Of a stretch of 64,000 nucleotides of DNA, positions 44,029 to 54,286 are shown in pieces. The position numbers and the translations under genes are program-made. Origin of the DNA: Lysobacter antibioticus (GTDB lineage Bacteria > Pseudomonadota > Gammaproteobacteria > Xanthomonadales > Xanthomonadaceae); the NCBI RefSeq assembly GCF_001442535.1, contig NZ_CP013141.1, forward strand, positions 3,478,992 through 3,542,991, given 5' to 3'. The number at the start of each line of letters is the position of its first letter. Position 1 is the first letter of the stretch. Below the pieces are notes generated by a model that did not search any database, had not been told where the DNA came from, and saw only the letters and a list, made by a program, of their open reading frames with translations.

Positions 44029-44883
44029 TCACGGCGCGCGCGCCGTCGCCACCCAGGTCGCACCGCCGACCGCAATCCCCTGTTCGGTCGCGATCTCGGC
44101 CAAGGCTGCGCGGATCGCAACCGTCGCGCGCTCGCGCACCTGCTCGCTCTGCGCCGCCAACAAGCGCGCGACCGGACCGACCCGGAACACCTGCGACAAC
44201 GCATCCTCGGTCATCGCCTCGCGGGTTTCGCCACGGCCGTAATAGAACGGCGCCTCGAACGGCCGCAGCTCGACCGCCTCGAAACCGGCTTCGCCGAGCA
44301 CGCGCACGACCCGCTGCGGATCGCTGAACGCGAACGGCCCCGGCGCGTCGGTGTCGACGACATCCTGCTCGACGATGCCGCGGATCGCCCGCAAGGGCAG
44401 CCCATACCAATCGTTTTCCGCCGGCGCCTTCCAGCAGGCGAACGCTAGCCGGCCGCCCGGCCTGAGCGTCTTGCGCAACTCCGCGAACGCCGCCACCGGA
44501 TCGTCGAAGAACATCACCCCGAAGCGCGAATACAGCAGGTCGAAACTGTGCGGCGCGAACAACGGCCGGCTGGCATCGGCGAGGCAGAACTCGACCGGCA
44601 GCCCCAGCGCCTTCCCACGCTCCCGCGCCCGCCCGACCAAGGGCTCGGACACGTCCACCCCGACCACCCGCCCTCCGGAGCCGACCGCGCGCGCCAACTC
44701 GAACGAGGTCGCCCCCGCCCCGCAGCCGATGTCCAGCACCGCCTCGCCGGCCTGCGGCGCGGCCGCCAAGAACGCGGCTTGGCCATAAGCGGCGGTGCGC
44801 TCGTCGAGCCAGTCGTTATAGGTCAGCCAGCGCTCGCCGACCGGACCGTTCCAGTCGCTGATCTGTTGTTGATTGGTTTCCAC
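44029..44883 (-). CDS. Class I SAM-dependent methyltransferase
   Basis: A 284-residue cytoplasmic protein. Motif I is VLDIGCGAGATSFELARAVG, motif II VVGVDVS, motif III near SFDLLYSRFGVMFFDDP, and the post-III sequence is LRPGGRLAFACW. The N-terminus (NGPVGERWLTYNDWLDERTAAYGQAA) resembles UbiE-like small-molecule methyltransferases. The substrate is unknown. The start is GTG at 44883; no ATG alternative exists before the SAM motif. It borders the lower-GC accessory islet. Confidence 0.87.
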   Translation of the reverse strand: METNQQQISDWNGPVGERWLTYNDWLDERTAAYGQAAFLAAAPQAGEAVLDIGCGAGATSFELARAVGSGGRVVGVDVSEPLVGRARERGKALGLPVEFCLADASRPLFAPHSFDLLYSRFGVMFFDDPVAAFAELRKTLRPGGRLAFACWKAPAENDWYGLPLRAIRGIVEQDVVDTDAPGPFAFSDPQRVVRVLGEAGFEAVELRPFEAPFYYGRGETREAMTEDALSQVFRVGPVARLLAAQSEQVRERATVAIRAALAEIATEQGIAVGGATWVATARAP

Positions 44884-44945
44884 GCCGACGACACCCTGCC
44901 AATCACCGATATCAAACCATGATACTGCTCAGTTGGTCACCAACG

Positions 44946-45233
44946 TCATCGATTCGACCGTGAGATCCAATCCTCGACCGACTTTCCGCCTTGGACGACA
45001 TCAATGAAATAGGAATGGACGGCACCGAGCCCGACACCTTCGCGAATCCTGAACCTGATATACGAAATCGCATAGATACCGTTCGCGCGCCCGAGCCGCG
45101 CGAACTCATCGACGTCGGCCGGCAAGAAATCGGAAAACGACGGCACTAGCCCCTTTTCCGAAGCCGACAGCTCACGCCCCAGCACCCGGCTTATGCCTTC
45201 CAACACGGCTGGTTCGATACCGAAATCACTCAC
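44946..45233 (-). CDS. Hypothetical protein, 95 residues
   Basis: An unrecognised soluble protein (SDFGIEPAVLEGISRVLG ... DVVQGGKSVEDWISRSNR). The start is GTG at 45233 with GGAGG 5 bases upstream. Base composition is lower in GC than the core genes around it. No signal peptide, helix bundle or enzyme motif is seen. With the next gene it forms a small accessory islet and may be an immunity-type or mobile-island gene, but nothing confirms this. Confidence 0.6.
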   Translation of the reverse strand: MSDFGIEPAVLEGISRVLGRELSASEKGLVPSFSDFLPADVDEFARLGRANGIYAISYIRFRIREGVGLGAVHSYFIDVVQGGKSVEDWISRSNR

Positions 45234-45384
45234 GACAACCTCCGACTTCGCGCTAATCGCGGGAGCTGGCAGTCCATTGTTCCTACTTCACCGCCCACCG
45301 GCATTGGAGCCGCCGCCAACGGTGTCTTCGTCGAGCAACACGCTGCCTGGACACGGTCGATGCGAGATCTTTTCGCGGGAAAAC

Positions 45385-45819
45385 TCAAGGCAAGACTTCA
45401 ATTTCTCCAACGAACTTGACCCCGACCGGCTCGAAATCCTCAGCATCGACTTTGCGATAAGCGATCGCCTCGACCCACAGCCTGTAAGCACCCGAAATCA
45501 ATACTTTCAGGTGCGCGAGCGCGTCGTCTTCGGCCTCGTGTTCATCCGAATCTTCCAGCACATCGATATGCACCTTGTGCACATCGCCGGCATTCAGAAC
45601 AAAAGCCTTTCTCGGAAATCTTAAAACACACTTTTGGTGCCCGAAATAAATATCCTCGTTTTCCAAAGACTCGAGCAGCACCGTGGCGACATCAATTTCC
45701 TTAGCTATCTCCACCATCTGATTGGAAGAAAACTGAAGCACCAGCGGAAACTTCTTGATGCCCGCCTTGTACTCGAAGCCATGGATCAACAGAACCTGCA
45801 TCTTCAACCAATCGGCCAT
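45385..45819 (-). CDS. Hypothetical protein, 144 residues, lower GC
   Basis: An unrecognised soluble, acidic protein (MADWLKMQVLLIHGFEYKAG ... KFVGEIEVLP) with alternating strands. AAGGGAGG lies about 9 bases before the ATG, a strong translation signal. GC content and codon use (AAA, GAA, TTT) differ from neighbours, which suggests recent acquisition. Between it and the next gene (45234-45384) the sequence reads through without a recognisable gene. Its function is unknown. Confidence 0.65.
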   Translation of the reverse strand: MADWLKMQVLLIHGFEYKAGIKKFPLVLQFSSNQMVEIAKEIDVATVLLESLENEDIYFGHQKCVLRFPRKAFVLNAGDVHKVHIDVLEDSDEHEAEDDALAHLKVLISGAYRLWVEAIAYRKVDAEDFEPVGVKFVGEIEVLP

Positions 45820-46198
45820 TTCATTCCTCCCTTAAGCCGAGCCTCGCACATATCGAGGTAACGACTACAGCATCCTGTCGAGGCATTCCCATGCTTCACC
45901 CTGCTTTGGACTGGCCGAGGCCGCAGAATCCATCTGGACGGCCGATAACTTCATGAAGTCCCTTTCTGTCGAACGGTATCGCTGGAGAGCCGAGTGCCCA
46001 AGAATTTACTGAGCCGGGGCAAATGAAGCAATTGACCCATCATCGCCAGCCCCGATATCCGCGTTGTCGAAACTCATCGCCAGATCAATACAGGGCAGAA
46101 TCGCGACCTCGGAGCCCTAGGCCGACAGCAGACGAAAAACCCAAAAAAAGAGGCCGCGCAATGCGCGGCCTCTTCGTTCCAAACAGACAACCGAACCG
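45820..46198. other. Accessory-islet intergenic region, possible gene remnant
   Basis: On the minus strand the frame at 45865-46003 reads ILGHSALQRYRSTERDF and continues to a stop at 45865. An adjacent frame just before it reads MSFDNADIGAGDDGSIASFA and stops (TAA at 46019-46021). LGHSALQRY is loosely like the end of tyrosine recombinases, but too short to call. The secF terminator is at 46143-46175. Confidence 0.35.
46143..46175 (-). terminator. Intrinsic terminator of the secDF operon
   Basis: On the minus strand, AAGAGGCCGCGCA / TGCGCGGCCTCTT forms the stem, followed by seven T. It begins 25 bases after the secF stop. Confidence 0.92.
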
Positions 46199-47164
46199 TT
46201 ACGGACGGCGAGCCAGGGCCGCTTCGTCCTTGGCCTTCGGCAGCAAGTCCTGCTTGCTGACCTTCAGTATGCCCAGGGTCAACAGCGGGCAGGCGACGAA
46301 GATCGACGACAGGGTGCCGATGATGATGCCGAGCATCTGCGATTCGGCCATGCCGCGCAGCGAACCGCCGCCGTAGATGTACAGGGCGACCACGGTCAGG
46401 AAGGCCACGAACGAGGTGATGACGGTACGCGACAGGGTCTGGTTGATCGACTTGTTGAGGATCGTCTCCGGATCGGCGCGCATCGAGCGGAAGTTCTCGC
46501 GGACGCGGTCGAACACCACGATGGTGTCGTTGATCGAGTAGCCCATCACCGACAGGATGCCGGCCAGCACGGTCAGGTCGAACTCGTGGCCGCTGATGGC
46601 GAACCAGCCGGCGACCACGATCACGTCGTGCAGGGTGGTGATGATCGCGGCGACCGCGAACTTCCATTCGAAGCGGAACGCGATGTAGATCAGGAAGCCG
46701 ACGATCACGAAGATCAGCGCGTACAGGCCGTTGAGAGCCAGTTCCTTACCGACCTGCGGGCCGACGAACTCGTTGCGCAGGATCTTGGCGTTGTTGCCTT
46801 CGCCCGACACCGCCTTCATCACCGCGGCGGCGGCGTGCGCGGTGGCCGACGCGGAGGCGTCGCCTTCGCGCGGCTGCAGGCGGATCAACAACTCGGTGCC
46901 CGAGCCGTAGGTCTGGACCTGGGCGCTGTCGTAACCGTCGACGGCCAGCCGCTCGCGCACCTGGTCCAGCGGTATCGCCTTGTCCAGGTGCACCTCGACC
47001 AGGTTGCCGCCGGTGAAGTCGAGGGCGAAGTTGAAGTTGCGGGTGAACATGGCGCCGATGGCGACGAACATGATCAGGGCGGCGACCGCGATCGACACCC
47101 AACGCAACTTCATGAAGTTGATGTTGGCGTCGTTGGGCAGCAGGGTCAGCGGGAAAATCTTCAT
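46199..47164 (-). CDS. secF: Protein translocase subunit SecF
   Basis: A 321-residue inner-membrane protein with six helices. The family segments NFALDFTGGNLVEVHLD (periplasmic P1 start) and SVMGYSINDTIVVFDRVREN (helix 4/5) are present. With SecD it uses the proton gradient to pull exported proteins into the periplasm. GGGAGAA precedes the ATG, 15 bases after the secD stop. It ends the tgt-yajC-secD-secF cluster. Confidence 0.96.
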   Translation of the reverse strand: MKIFPLTLLPNDANINFMKLRWVSIAVAALIMFVAIGAMFTRNFNFALDFTGGNLVEVHLDKAIPLDQVRERLAVDGYDSAQVQTYGSGTELLIRLQPREGDASASATAHAAAAVMKAVSGEGNNAKILRNEFVGPQVGKELALNGLYALIFVIVGFLIYIAFRFEWKFAVAAIITTLHDVIVVAGWFAISGHEFDLTVLAGILSVMGYSINDTIVVFDRVRENFRSMRADPETILNKSINQTLSRTVITSFVAFLTVVALYIYGGGSLRGMAESQMLGIIIGTLSSIFVACPLLTLGILKVSKQDLLPKAKDEAALARRP

Positions 47165-47179
47165 GTCTGGGTTCTCCCG

Positions 47180-49042
47180 TCAGATCGCGATGGACTTGAG
47201 CTTGCGGCGCTTGCCGTAGATCAGCGTGGCGATGCCGCGCGACACGGTCACGGCGGTGAACACCGAGGTCAGGATGCCGACGATCATGGTGATCGCGAAG
47301 CCCTTGAGCGGGCCGGTACCGAACATCAACAACGCCAGGCCCGCCAGCAACGCGGTCATGTTGGAGTCGAAGATCGTGCCCGAGGCCTTGTCGTAACCGG
47401 TGGCGATCGCGGTTTGCGGCGGCATGCCCGCTCGCAGCTCTTCCCGGATTCGTTCGTTGATGAGCACGTTGGCGTCGACCGACATGCCGACCGACAGCGC
47501 CAGGCCGGCGAAGCCGGGCAGGCTCATGGTCGCGCCGACGATCGGCAGCGACATCACCGCGACCACCATCAGCAGGTTGAGCAGCAGGGCCAGACAGGTG
47601 ATCAGGCCGAACATGCGGTAATAGATCAGGAAGAAGCTCAGCGCGAAGATGAAGGAGAACATCACCGCGGTGGTGCCGCGCTTGACGTTCTCGGCGCCGA
47701 GGCTCGGGCCGACCACGCGCTCTTCGACGAAGGTCATCGGCGCGGCCAGGGCGCCGGACTTGAGGTCGCGGGCCAGGCTGTTGGCTTCGTCGCGGCTCAG
47801 GCCGGTGGTCTGGAAATCCTTGCCGAACACGCCCTGGATGGTCGAGGAGCTGATCACGCGCTCTTCCGAACGGGTGGTGCGCACTTCCTTGCCGTCGACG
47901 ATCTGGGTGATCGGGATCTGTTCGACGTAGACGATGCCCAGGCGCTTGCCGACGTTTTCCAGGGTGTGGTTGAGCATGCGCTGGCCGCCGATGGCGTTGA
48001 GCGTGATGCTGACGCTCGGCTGGCCCTGCTGGTCGTTGCTCGGAATCGCGTTGACCAGCTGGTCGCCCGAAACCAGCAGGCGCTTGGAGAGCAGCAGCGG
48101 TTGCTTGGCTTCGTTGTAATAGACGCGCGCGTCCGGCGGCACGTTGCGGTCGCGCACGGCGGCCGCGGCGGTGGCTTCGTCGCCGACCACGGCGCGGAAT
48201 TCGAGGGTCGCGGTGGCGCCGATGCGGCGCTTGGCTTCGGCGGTGTCCTGCAGGCCCGGCAGCTGGATCACGATGCGGTCGGTGCCCTGGCGCTGGATCA
48301 CCGGCTCGGCGACGCCGAAGGCGTTGATGCGGTTGCGCAAGGTGGTCAGGTTCTGCTCGATCGCGTCGAGCGAGATGCGCTGCAGCTCCGACTGCGGAAT
48401 CTCCAGGGTCAGGGTCTGGCCGTCGAGGCTCTGGGTCAGGGTCGGGAAGGCCGTGCGCAACTGCTTCTGCGCCTTGTCGGCATTCGCGCCGGCGGCGAGC
48501 GTGGCGACGATGGCCTCGTTGCCGCGACGCACCACCGAGGTGTAGGAGACGCTGCTGTCGCGCAGGGTCGAACGCACGTCTTCGACGTAGGCCTCAAGGC
48601 GCTTGTTGAGCGCGGCGTCCTGGTCGACCTGCATGGTGAAGTGGACGCCGCCCTGCAAGTCGAGGCCGCGCGGCATCGGCTTGGCGCCGAACGCCTGCAG
48701 CCAGTCCGGCACGGTCGGGGCCAGGCTCAGGGCCACCACATATTCGCTGCCGAGCTGCGGACGCAGCAGGTCGGCGGCGCGGGTCTGCAGGTCGGTGTCG
48801 GTCAGGCGCACCATCAGGTTGCCCTGGTTCTCGACCAGGATCGACTTCGAGGAAATCTGCGCCTTGGCGAGGATGCCTTCGACGCGCTTGGCCAAGGTGG
48901 CATCGACCTGGGTGCCGGTCGGCCGGGCCGCGGAGATCTGTACGGACGGATCCTGCGGATAAGCGTTCGGCAGCGCATAAATCACGCTGAAGATCAGTAC
49001 GACCAGGATGGCGAAGTATTTCCAGCGCGCGAAGGTCAGCAT
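47180..49042 (-). CDS. secD: Protein translocase subunit SecD
   Basis: A 620-residue protein with one N-terminal helix, a large periplasmic domain (P1 head: GLDLQGGVHFTMQVD, then LPGLQDTAEAKRRIG) and five C-terminal helices with LALSVGMSVDANVLINERIREE, which holds the proton-relay Asp. It partners SecF. ATG at 49042. The gap to yajC is 63 bases. Confidence 0.96.
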   Translation of the reverse strand: MLTFARWKYFAILVVLIFSVIYALPNAYPQDPSVQISAARPTGTQVDATLAKRVEGILAKAQISSKSILVENQGNLMVRLTDTDLQTRAADLLRPQLGSEYVVALSLAPTVPDWLQAFGAKPMPRGLDLQGGVHFTMQVDQDAALNKRLEAYVEDVRSTLRDSSVSYTSVVRRGNEAIVATLAAGANADKAQKQLRTAFPTLTQSLDGQTLTLEIPQSELQRISLDAIEQNLTTLRNRINAFGVAEPVIQRQGTDRIVIQLPGLQDTAEAKRRIGATATLEFRAVVGDEATAAAAVRDRNVPPDARVYYNEAKQPLLLSKRLLVSGDQLVNAIPSNDQQGQPSVSITLNAIGGQRMLNHTLENVGKRLGIVYVEQIPITQIVDGKEVRTTRSEERVISSSTIQGVFGKDFQTTGLSRDEANSLARDLKSGALAAPMTFVEERVVGPSLGAENVKRGTTAVMFSFIFALSFFLIYYRMFGLITCLALLLNLLMVVAVMSLPIVGATMSLPGFAGLALSVGMSVDANVLINERIREELRAGMPPQTAIATGYDKASGTIFDSNMTALLAGLALLMFGTGPLKGFAITMIVGILTSVFTAVTVSRGIATLIYGKRRKLKSIAI

Positions 49043-49105
49043 CGAGAACCCCTGCGACGGCCTCCCCGGCCGCCGCGTCTATGTAAATAAAGGCGTGGCG
49101 TCGGC

Positions 49106-49456
49106 TCAGGCCGACTTCAAGGTGCCCTTGGGCAACACGTTGGCGATCGCGCCCTTCTGCACGCGGATGCGCACGTTGGCGGCGATTTCGACGGTGATGA
49201 AGTTCTCGCCGATGTCGGTCACGGTGCCGGCGATGCCGCCGTTGGTCAGCACTTCGTCGCCCTTGGCCAGCTTTTCGAGCATGCCGCGGTGTTCCTTGGC
49301 GCGCTTCATCTGCGGACGGAAGATCAGGAAGTACATGACGCCGATCAGGATCAGCGGCAGGACGAAGCCGCCGGCGCTGCCGAGAAAGCCGCCCGGAGCG
49401 GGCGCGCCAGCGGGCTGGGCGTAAGCGGGGGCGATCAGGAGGTCGAGCAGATTCAT
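49106..49456 (-). CDS. yajC: Preprotein translocase subunit YajC
   Basis: A 116-residue protein with a single helix (GFVLPLILIGVMYFLIFRPQ) and a small cytoplasmic beta domain (LAKGDEVLTNGGIAGTVTDIGENFITVEIA). It binds SecDF. Start MNLLDLLIAPAYAQ. The 254 bases upstream, before the tgt stop, hold GC-rich imperfect palindromes but no gene. Confidence 0.94.
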   Translation of the reverse strand: MNLLDLLIAPAYAQPAGAPAPGGFLGSAGGFVLPLILIGVMYFLIFRPQMKRAKEHRGMLEKLAKGDEVLTNGGIAGTVTDIGENFITVEIAANVRIRVQKGAIANVLPKGTLKSA

Positions 49457-49710
49457 CGGAATGTCCTGGAACGAAAAATAGCCGGGGATTATGCCACGGC
49501 TGGGTTGGAGTCAAGGCCGGGGCCCAAATGAGCTGCAGCGCACGCTTTATCGGTGGGCGCCAGGACGTCCGGGGCCCTGCCCCGTCCGCTTCGCAGCCGG
49601 TCCCACCTGTTCACGCGCCCGGAACCGCCGGCACCCGGGGCCCGACGGGCGCGGGGCCTGGAACTCCCGGAGGCCGGCGCCGCGGAGCACCCCGGCGCGA
49701 GCCGGCCTCT

Positions 49711-50829
<1,119 letters not shown>

Positions 50830-50969
50830 TTATCGAGTGGGACGCATGGGGCGATGCGTGGGGGAAGATTCGTGTGGGGCATCCGAGCTGGGCTTTCGCT
50901 TTGCTGGGCGGTCCGCGGAAGCTGGAAGGACGCCTGTGGGGTCTTGGCTTCGGGGTGTTGCGGCGGGGG

Positions 50970-52028
50970 CTACACCTCTGCGGTTGGCCACAGCAGCATG
51001 GCGTCCCCGTAGGAGAAGAAGCGATAGCGCTCGCGGATCGCGTGCTCGTAGGCGGCGAACACCGCGTCCTTGCCGGCGAAGGCCGAGACCAGCATCAGCA
51101 AGGTGCTCTCCGGCAGATGGAAGTTGGTGATCAGGCCGTCGACCGAGCGGATGCGATAACCGGGCAGGATGAACAAGCGTGTCTCGCCGGCGAACGGCTG
51201 CAACTCGCTTTCCTCGCCCGCGACGCCGCTGTGGTGGCGGATCGCGCTTTCCAGCGCGCGCACCACGGTCGTGCCGACCGCGATCACCCGGCCGCCGGCG
51301 GCGCGGGTACGGCGGATCTGTTCGACCAGGCCTGCACCGACGTTGAGCCACTCGCTGTGCATGACGTGCTGGTCGAGGCTCTCGGCGCGCACCGGCTGGA
51401 AGGTGCCGGCGCCGACGTGCAAGGTGACGTGGCCGAACTCGACGCCGCGCTCGCGCAGCTGCGCCAGCAGGGCGTCGTCGAAATGCAGGCCGGCGGTCGG
51501 CGCCGCCACCGCGCCGACTTCGCGCGCGAATACGGTCTGGTAGCGCTCCTGGTCGTCGCTGCCGGGCTCGCGCTGGATGTACGGCGGCAACGGCAGGCGG
51601 CCGGCATGCAGCAACCACTGTTCGAGCGACTCGGGCACGTGGAAGCGCAGGCGATAGAACTCGCCCTCGCGATCCAGCACCTCGGCTTCGCCACCGGCGT
51701 CGAGGGCGATGCGCGCGCCGGCCTTCGGCGATTTGCTGACGCCGATCTGGGCGCGCGCCTCCATGCCGCCGAGCAGGCGCTCGATCAGGATCTCGACCCG
51801 GCCGCCGGTGCTCTTCTGGCCGAACAGACGCGCCGGGATCACCCGGGTGTCGTTGAACACCAGCAAGTCGCCGGGCTGCAGCAACTGCGGCAGCTCGCGG
51901 AACACGCGGTCCTCGCGCGGCGCCGGCGCCGGCGGCACCACCAGCAGGCGGCTGGCGGAACGCTCGGCCAAGGGCGCCTGGGCGATCAGCTCGGGCGGCA
52001 GTTCGTAATGGAAGTCGTTCTTCTTCAA
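50970..52028 (-). CDS. queA: S-adenosylmethionine:tRNA ribosyltransferase-isomerase QueA
   Basis: A 352-residue enzyme that converts preQ1-tRNA to epoxyqueuosine-tRNA using the ribosyl part of SAM. Motifs are [34 protein letters not shown] and [19 protein letters not shown]. The start is TTG at 52028; the protein aligns with the family from [16 protein letters not shown], and no ATG or clear ribosome binding site is nearby. Initiation may be inefficient, which would be a means of control. It is followed by tgt after 152 bases. Confidence 0.94.
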   Translation of the reverse strand: MKKNDFHYELPPELIAQAPLAERSASRLLVVPPAPAPREDRVFRELPQLLQPGDLLVFNDTRVIPARLFGQKSTGGRVEILIERLLGGMEARAQIGVSKSPKAGARIALDAGGEAEVLDREGEFYRLRFHVPESLEQWLLHAGRLPLPPYIQREPGSDDQERYQTVFAREVGAVAAPTAGLHFDDALLAQLRERGVEFGHVTLHVGAGTFQPVRAESLDQHVMHSEWLNVGAGLVEQIRRTRAAGGRVIAVGTTVVRALESAIRHHSGVAGEESELQPFAGETRLFILPGYRIRSVDGLITNFHLPESTLLMLVSAFAGKDAVFAAYEHAIRERYRFFSYGDAMLLWPTAEV

Positions 52029-52419
52029 AGGGAACCGAAGTAATTAAGCGCGAAGCGCCGTAGCGACCGAAGCCGGCGAAAACCGGCTGCGCTGAGGGAC
52101 GGGACGAAACCGGGCGCCGACGTCGGTCAGGCGAGGTTTCGAAGAGGGGCCATTATCCCGGGTATGGGGCGGGATCGGCAAAAAGCGAGCTTGGCGGGGT
52201 CTGGCGACCTGGGGGCGAATCCCCTCTGCTCCCTTTTCAAAAGGGGAACGGCCCGGCTTCGGGTGGGGCTGCACAGACTTTCCCGAAAGGAGCCAGTCGT
52301 GTCTGGCGAACTGGCGGGAAATCCCCCTGCCCCCTCTCCAAAGGGGGAACAGCACAGGGTCTGGACCGGGAACGGCTCAGGCTTCGGGCCGGAATCCATG
52401 GCGCGTAAGCGCCGGGGCC
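52029..52419. other. Upstream region of queA with two CCCCTTT repeats
   Basis: The 391 bases hold two copies of the AATCCCC...CTTTTCAAAAGGGG element (about 52215-52255 and 52318-52350), each followed by a GGAAC and a CAGGCTTCGGG-like tail. The queA promoter must lie left of them. No gene is seen. Confidence 0.65.
52215..52350. repeat. Two copies of the CCCCTTT-AAAGGGG repeat
   Basis: CGAATCCCCTCTGCTCCCTT continuing TTCAAAAGGGGAACGG, and about 103 bases later AAATCCCCCTGCCCCCTCTC continuing CAAAGGGGGAACAG. Each can fold as a short hairpin. A third member, inverted, is at 721-760. Confidence 0.6.
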
Positions 52420-53022
52420 TTACAACCAGCCGTTCTGCCGGGCGCGGCGATAGGCTTCGATGCGGTTGCTACTGTCGAGCTTGCCGATCGCTTCGGACAG
52501 GTAATTGCGCACGGTGCCCTGGCTCAGGTGCAGGCGCTCGCCGATCTCGGCGGTCGACAGGCCTTCGCCGGCCAGGCGCAGGACCTGGCGCTCGCGCTCG
52601 GTCAGCGGGTCTTCGTCGCTCCAGGCCGCAACCGCGAGCTGCGGGTCGATCGCGCGGCCGCCGCGGTGCACCTGGCGCAGGGCTCCGGCCAGTTGCCCGG
52701 CCGGGGCGTCCTTGAGCAGGTAGCCGCGCACGCCGGCGTCCATCGCCCGGCGCAGGTAACCGGCGCGGCCGAAGGTGGTGACGATCACCACCCGGGTCGA
52801 CATGCCGGAATCGCGCACGCGCATGGCCAGGTCGATGCCGGTCATGCCCGGCATTTCGATGTCGGTCATGATCAGGTCGGGCTGGACGCGCTTGACCGCT
52901 TCCCAGGCCGCCGCGCCGTCGCCGGCTTCGGCGACGACCTCGATGTCGGGTTCCAGGTTCAACAGCGCCGCCAGCGCGCCGCGCACCAGGGCCTGATCTT
53001 CGGCGAGCAACAGACGAATCAT
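52420..53022 (-). CDS. NarL/DesR-type response regulator
   Basis: A 200-residue regulator. The receiver domain (1-118) has the acidic pocket ED (8-9), phosphoacceptor D54 (MTDIEMPG), T at about 82 and K104. The C-terminal LuxR-type helix-turn-helix (DPLTERERQVLRLAGEGLSTAEIGERLHLSQGTVRNYLSEAIGKL) binds DNA. It overlaps the sensor kinase gene by four bases (ATGA). Targets are unknown; candidates lie near this locus. Confidence 0.94.
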   Translation of the reverse strand: MIRLLLAEDQALVRGALAALLNLEPDIEVVAEAGDGAAAWEAVKRVQPDLIMTDIEMPGMTGIDLAMRVRDSGMSTRVVIVTTFGRAGYLRRAMDAGVRGYLLKDAPAGQLAGALRQVHRGGRAIDPQLAVAAWSDEDPLTERERQVLRLAGEGLSTAEIGERLHLSQGTVRNYLSEAIGKLDSSNRIEAYRRARQNGWL

Positions 53023-54206
53023 GCGATACCTCGTTCGAGCAGGGCCGGCGTCGCCGCCGGTGCGGAATTTGCCGCCGGCGCGGCCAGGCGGCGGGCGACG
53101 ACCAACGCCTCGCGCGGCACCAGCAGGCTCAGGCGCGTGCCGGCGCCGTTCGGGCTTTCGATCTCGACGGTGCCGCCGACCGCGCGCAAGCGTTCGCGCA
53201 TGCCGGTCAGGCCGTGGCCTTCGCTGGACACACCGCCGCGGCCGTCGTCGGCGATCCGCAGCACGATGCCGCCGCGCGGGTCCTGGGTCAGCTCGACGTC
53301 GACCCGGCGCGCGCGCGCATGCCGCATCACGTTGGTCACCGATTCGCGCAGGGCCAGGGCCAGCGCGGCTTCGATGTTGAGCGGGATGTCGATGGTCGCC
53401 AGCTTATGGTCGAGGCTGATCTCGCCGCTCAGCAGGGCCAGCCGCGCCGCCGCGAGTTCGGCCTGCAGGCCGTTGGCGCGGATGCCGGCGACGGCTTCGC
53501 GGACCTGGGTCAGGGCTTCGCGCGCGACCCGTTCGACTTCGTTGATCTGGGCGTGCGCGGCGGCGGTGTCGTGTTCGAGCAGGCGCGAGGCGAGCTGCGA
53601 TTTCAACACCACCACCGACAACGTGTGGCCGAGCAGATCGTGCAGATCGCGGCCGATGCGTTCGCGTTCGGCCAGGCTGGCCAGGCGCTTCACTTCGTCC
53701 TGGGTCAGGCGAAGCTCGGCATGGCGGCGTTCGCGGTTGCGCGCGGCAACCACGCCGGCGAACACGATCGCGCCGACCAGCAGATTGATCAGGAAGGTCG
53801 ACAGCGGCATCGCTTCCTTCGGCACCAGCAGCATGAACTCGACGCCGAGCAGCGCGAACAGCACGGCCGCCAAGGCGATGCCGCGCCCCAGCGGCAGCAG
53901 GCTGGCGATCATGCCGGAGGCGAAGATCAGGTAGGTGCCGCCCCCTCCGCCGAACGGGATCACCGCATAACCGATGCAGGCCACCGCGAGCAGCAGCCAC
54001 AGGCGCAACTTGGAGCTGCTGCGGTAGAAAGCCCAGTACAGCGGCAGGAACAACACCACCGAGGTCACCGCCGCGGTCACCACCCACCACGGCACCCGCG
54101 GCCAGAAGAACAGCGGGATGAACACGAAACTCAGATACAACAACGAAGCCAGGTGCCAACCGAGCAGGTTGTCTTGGGCATCCATCGTGGGCGGCGGCAA
54201 GCGCAT
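53019..54206 (-). CDS. DesK-type sensor histidine kinase
   Basis: A 395-residue membrane kinase with five or six helices in residues 17-155, a dimerisation helix with H189 (RERIGRDLHDLLGHTLSV), and a HATPase domain with N-box NVMRHARA and G-box DDGRGG. In DesK-type kinases the membrane part senses bilayer thickness or fluidity. It is cotranscribed with the regulator. ATG 54206; no clear ribosome binding site, start after family layout. Confidence 0.92.
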   Translation of the reverse strand: MRLPPPTMDAQDNLLGWHLASLLYLSFVFIPLFFWPRVPWWVVTAAVTSVVLFLPLYWAFYRSSSKLRLWLLLAVACIGYAVIPFGGGGGTYLIFASGMIASLLPLGRGIALAAVLFALLGVEFMLLVPKEAMPLSTFLINLLVGAIVFAGVVAARNRERRHAELRLTQDEVKRLASLAERERIGRDLHDLLGHTLSVVVLKSQLASRLLEHDTAAAHAQINEVERVAREALTQVREAVAGIRANGLQAELAAARLALLSGEISLDHKLATIDIPLNIEAALALALRESVTNVMRHARARRVDVELTQDPRGGIVLRIADDGRGGVSSEGHGLTGMRERLRAVGGTVEIESPNGAGTRLSLLVPREALVVARRLAAPAANSAPAATPALLERGIA

Positions 54207-54286
54207 GGTCGAGCTCCTTCAGGTCGGCAAGACCTCGGTGGCGATGCGGTCCGGCGCCGGTCCGGGCCGCATCGGCGTAGCGGACT

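Noticed and set aside
45288..45491. 67-residue frame ending GSVLLDEDTVGGGSNAGGR
   Set aside because: It overlaps the better supported gene at 45385 and has no ribosome binding site; it could be debris of a larger toxin gene, but this cannot be shown.
45865..46003. Tyrosine recombinase remnant (LGHSALQRY)
   Set aside because: Only about nine residues resemble the family, no catalytic Arg or Tyr can be placed, and no attachment site was found.
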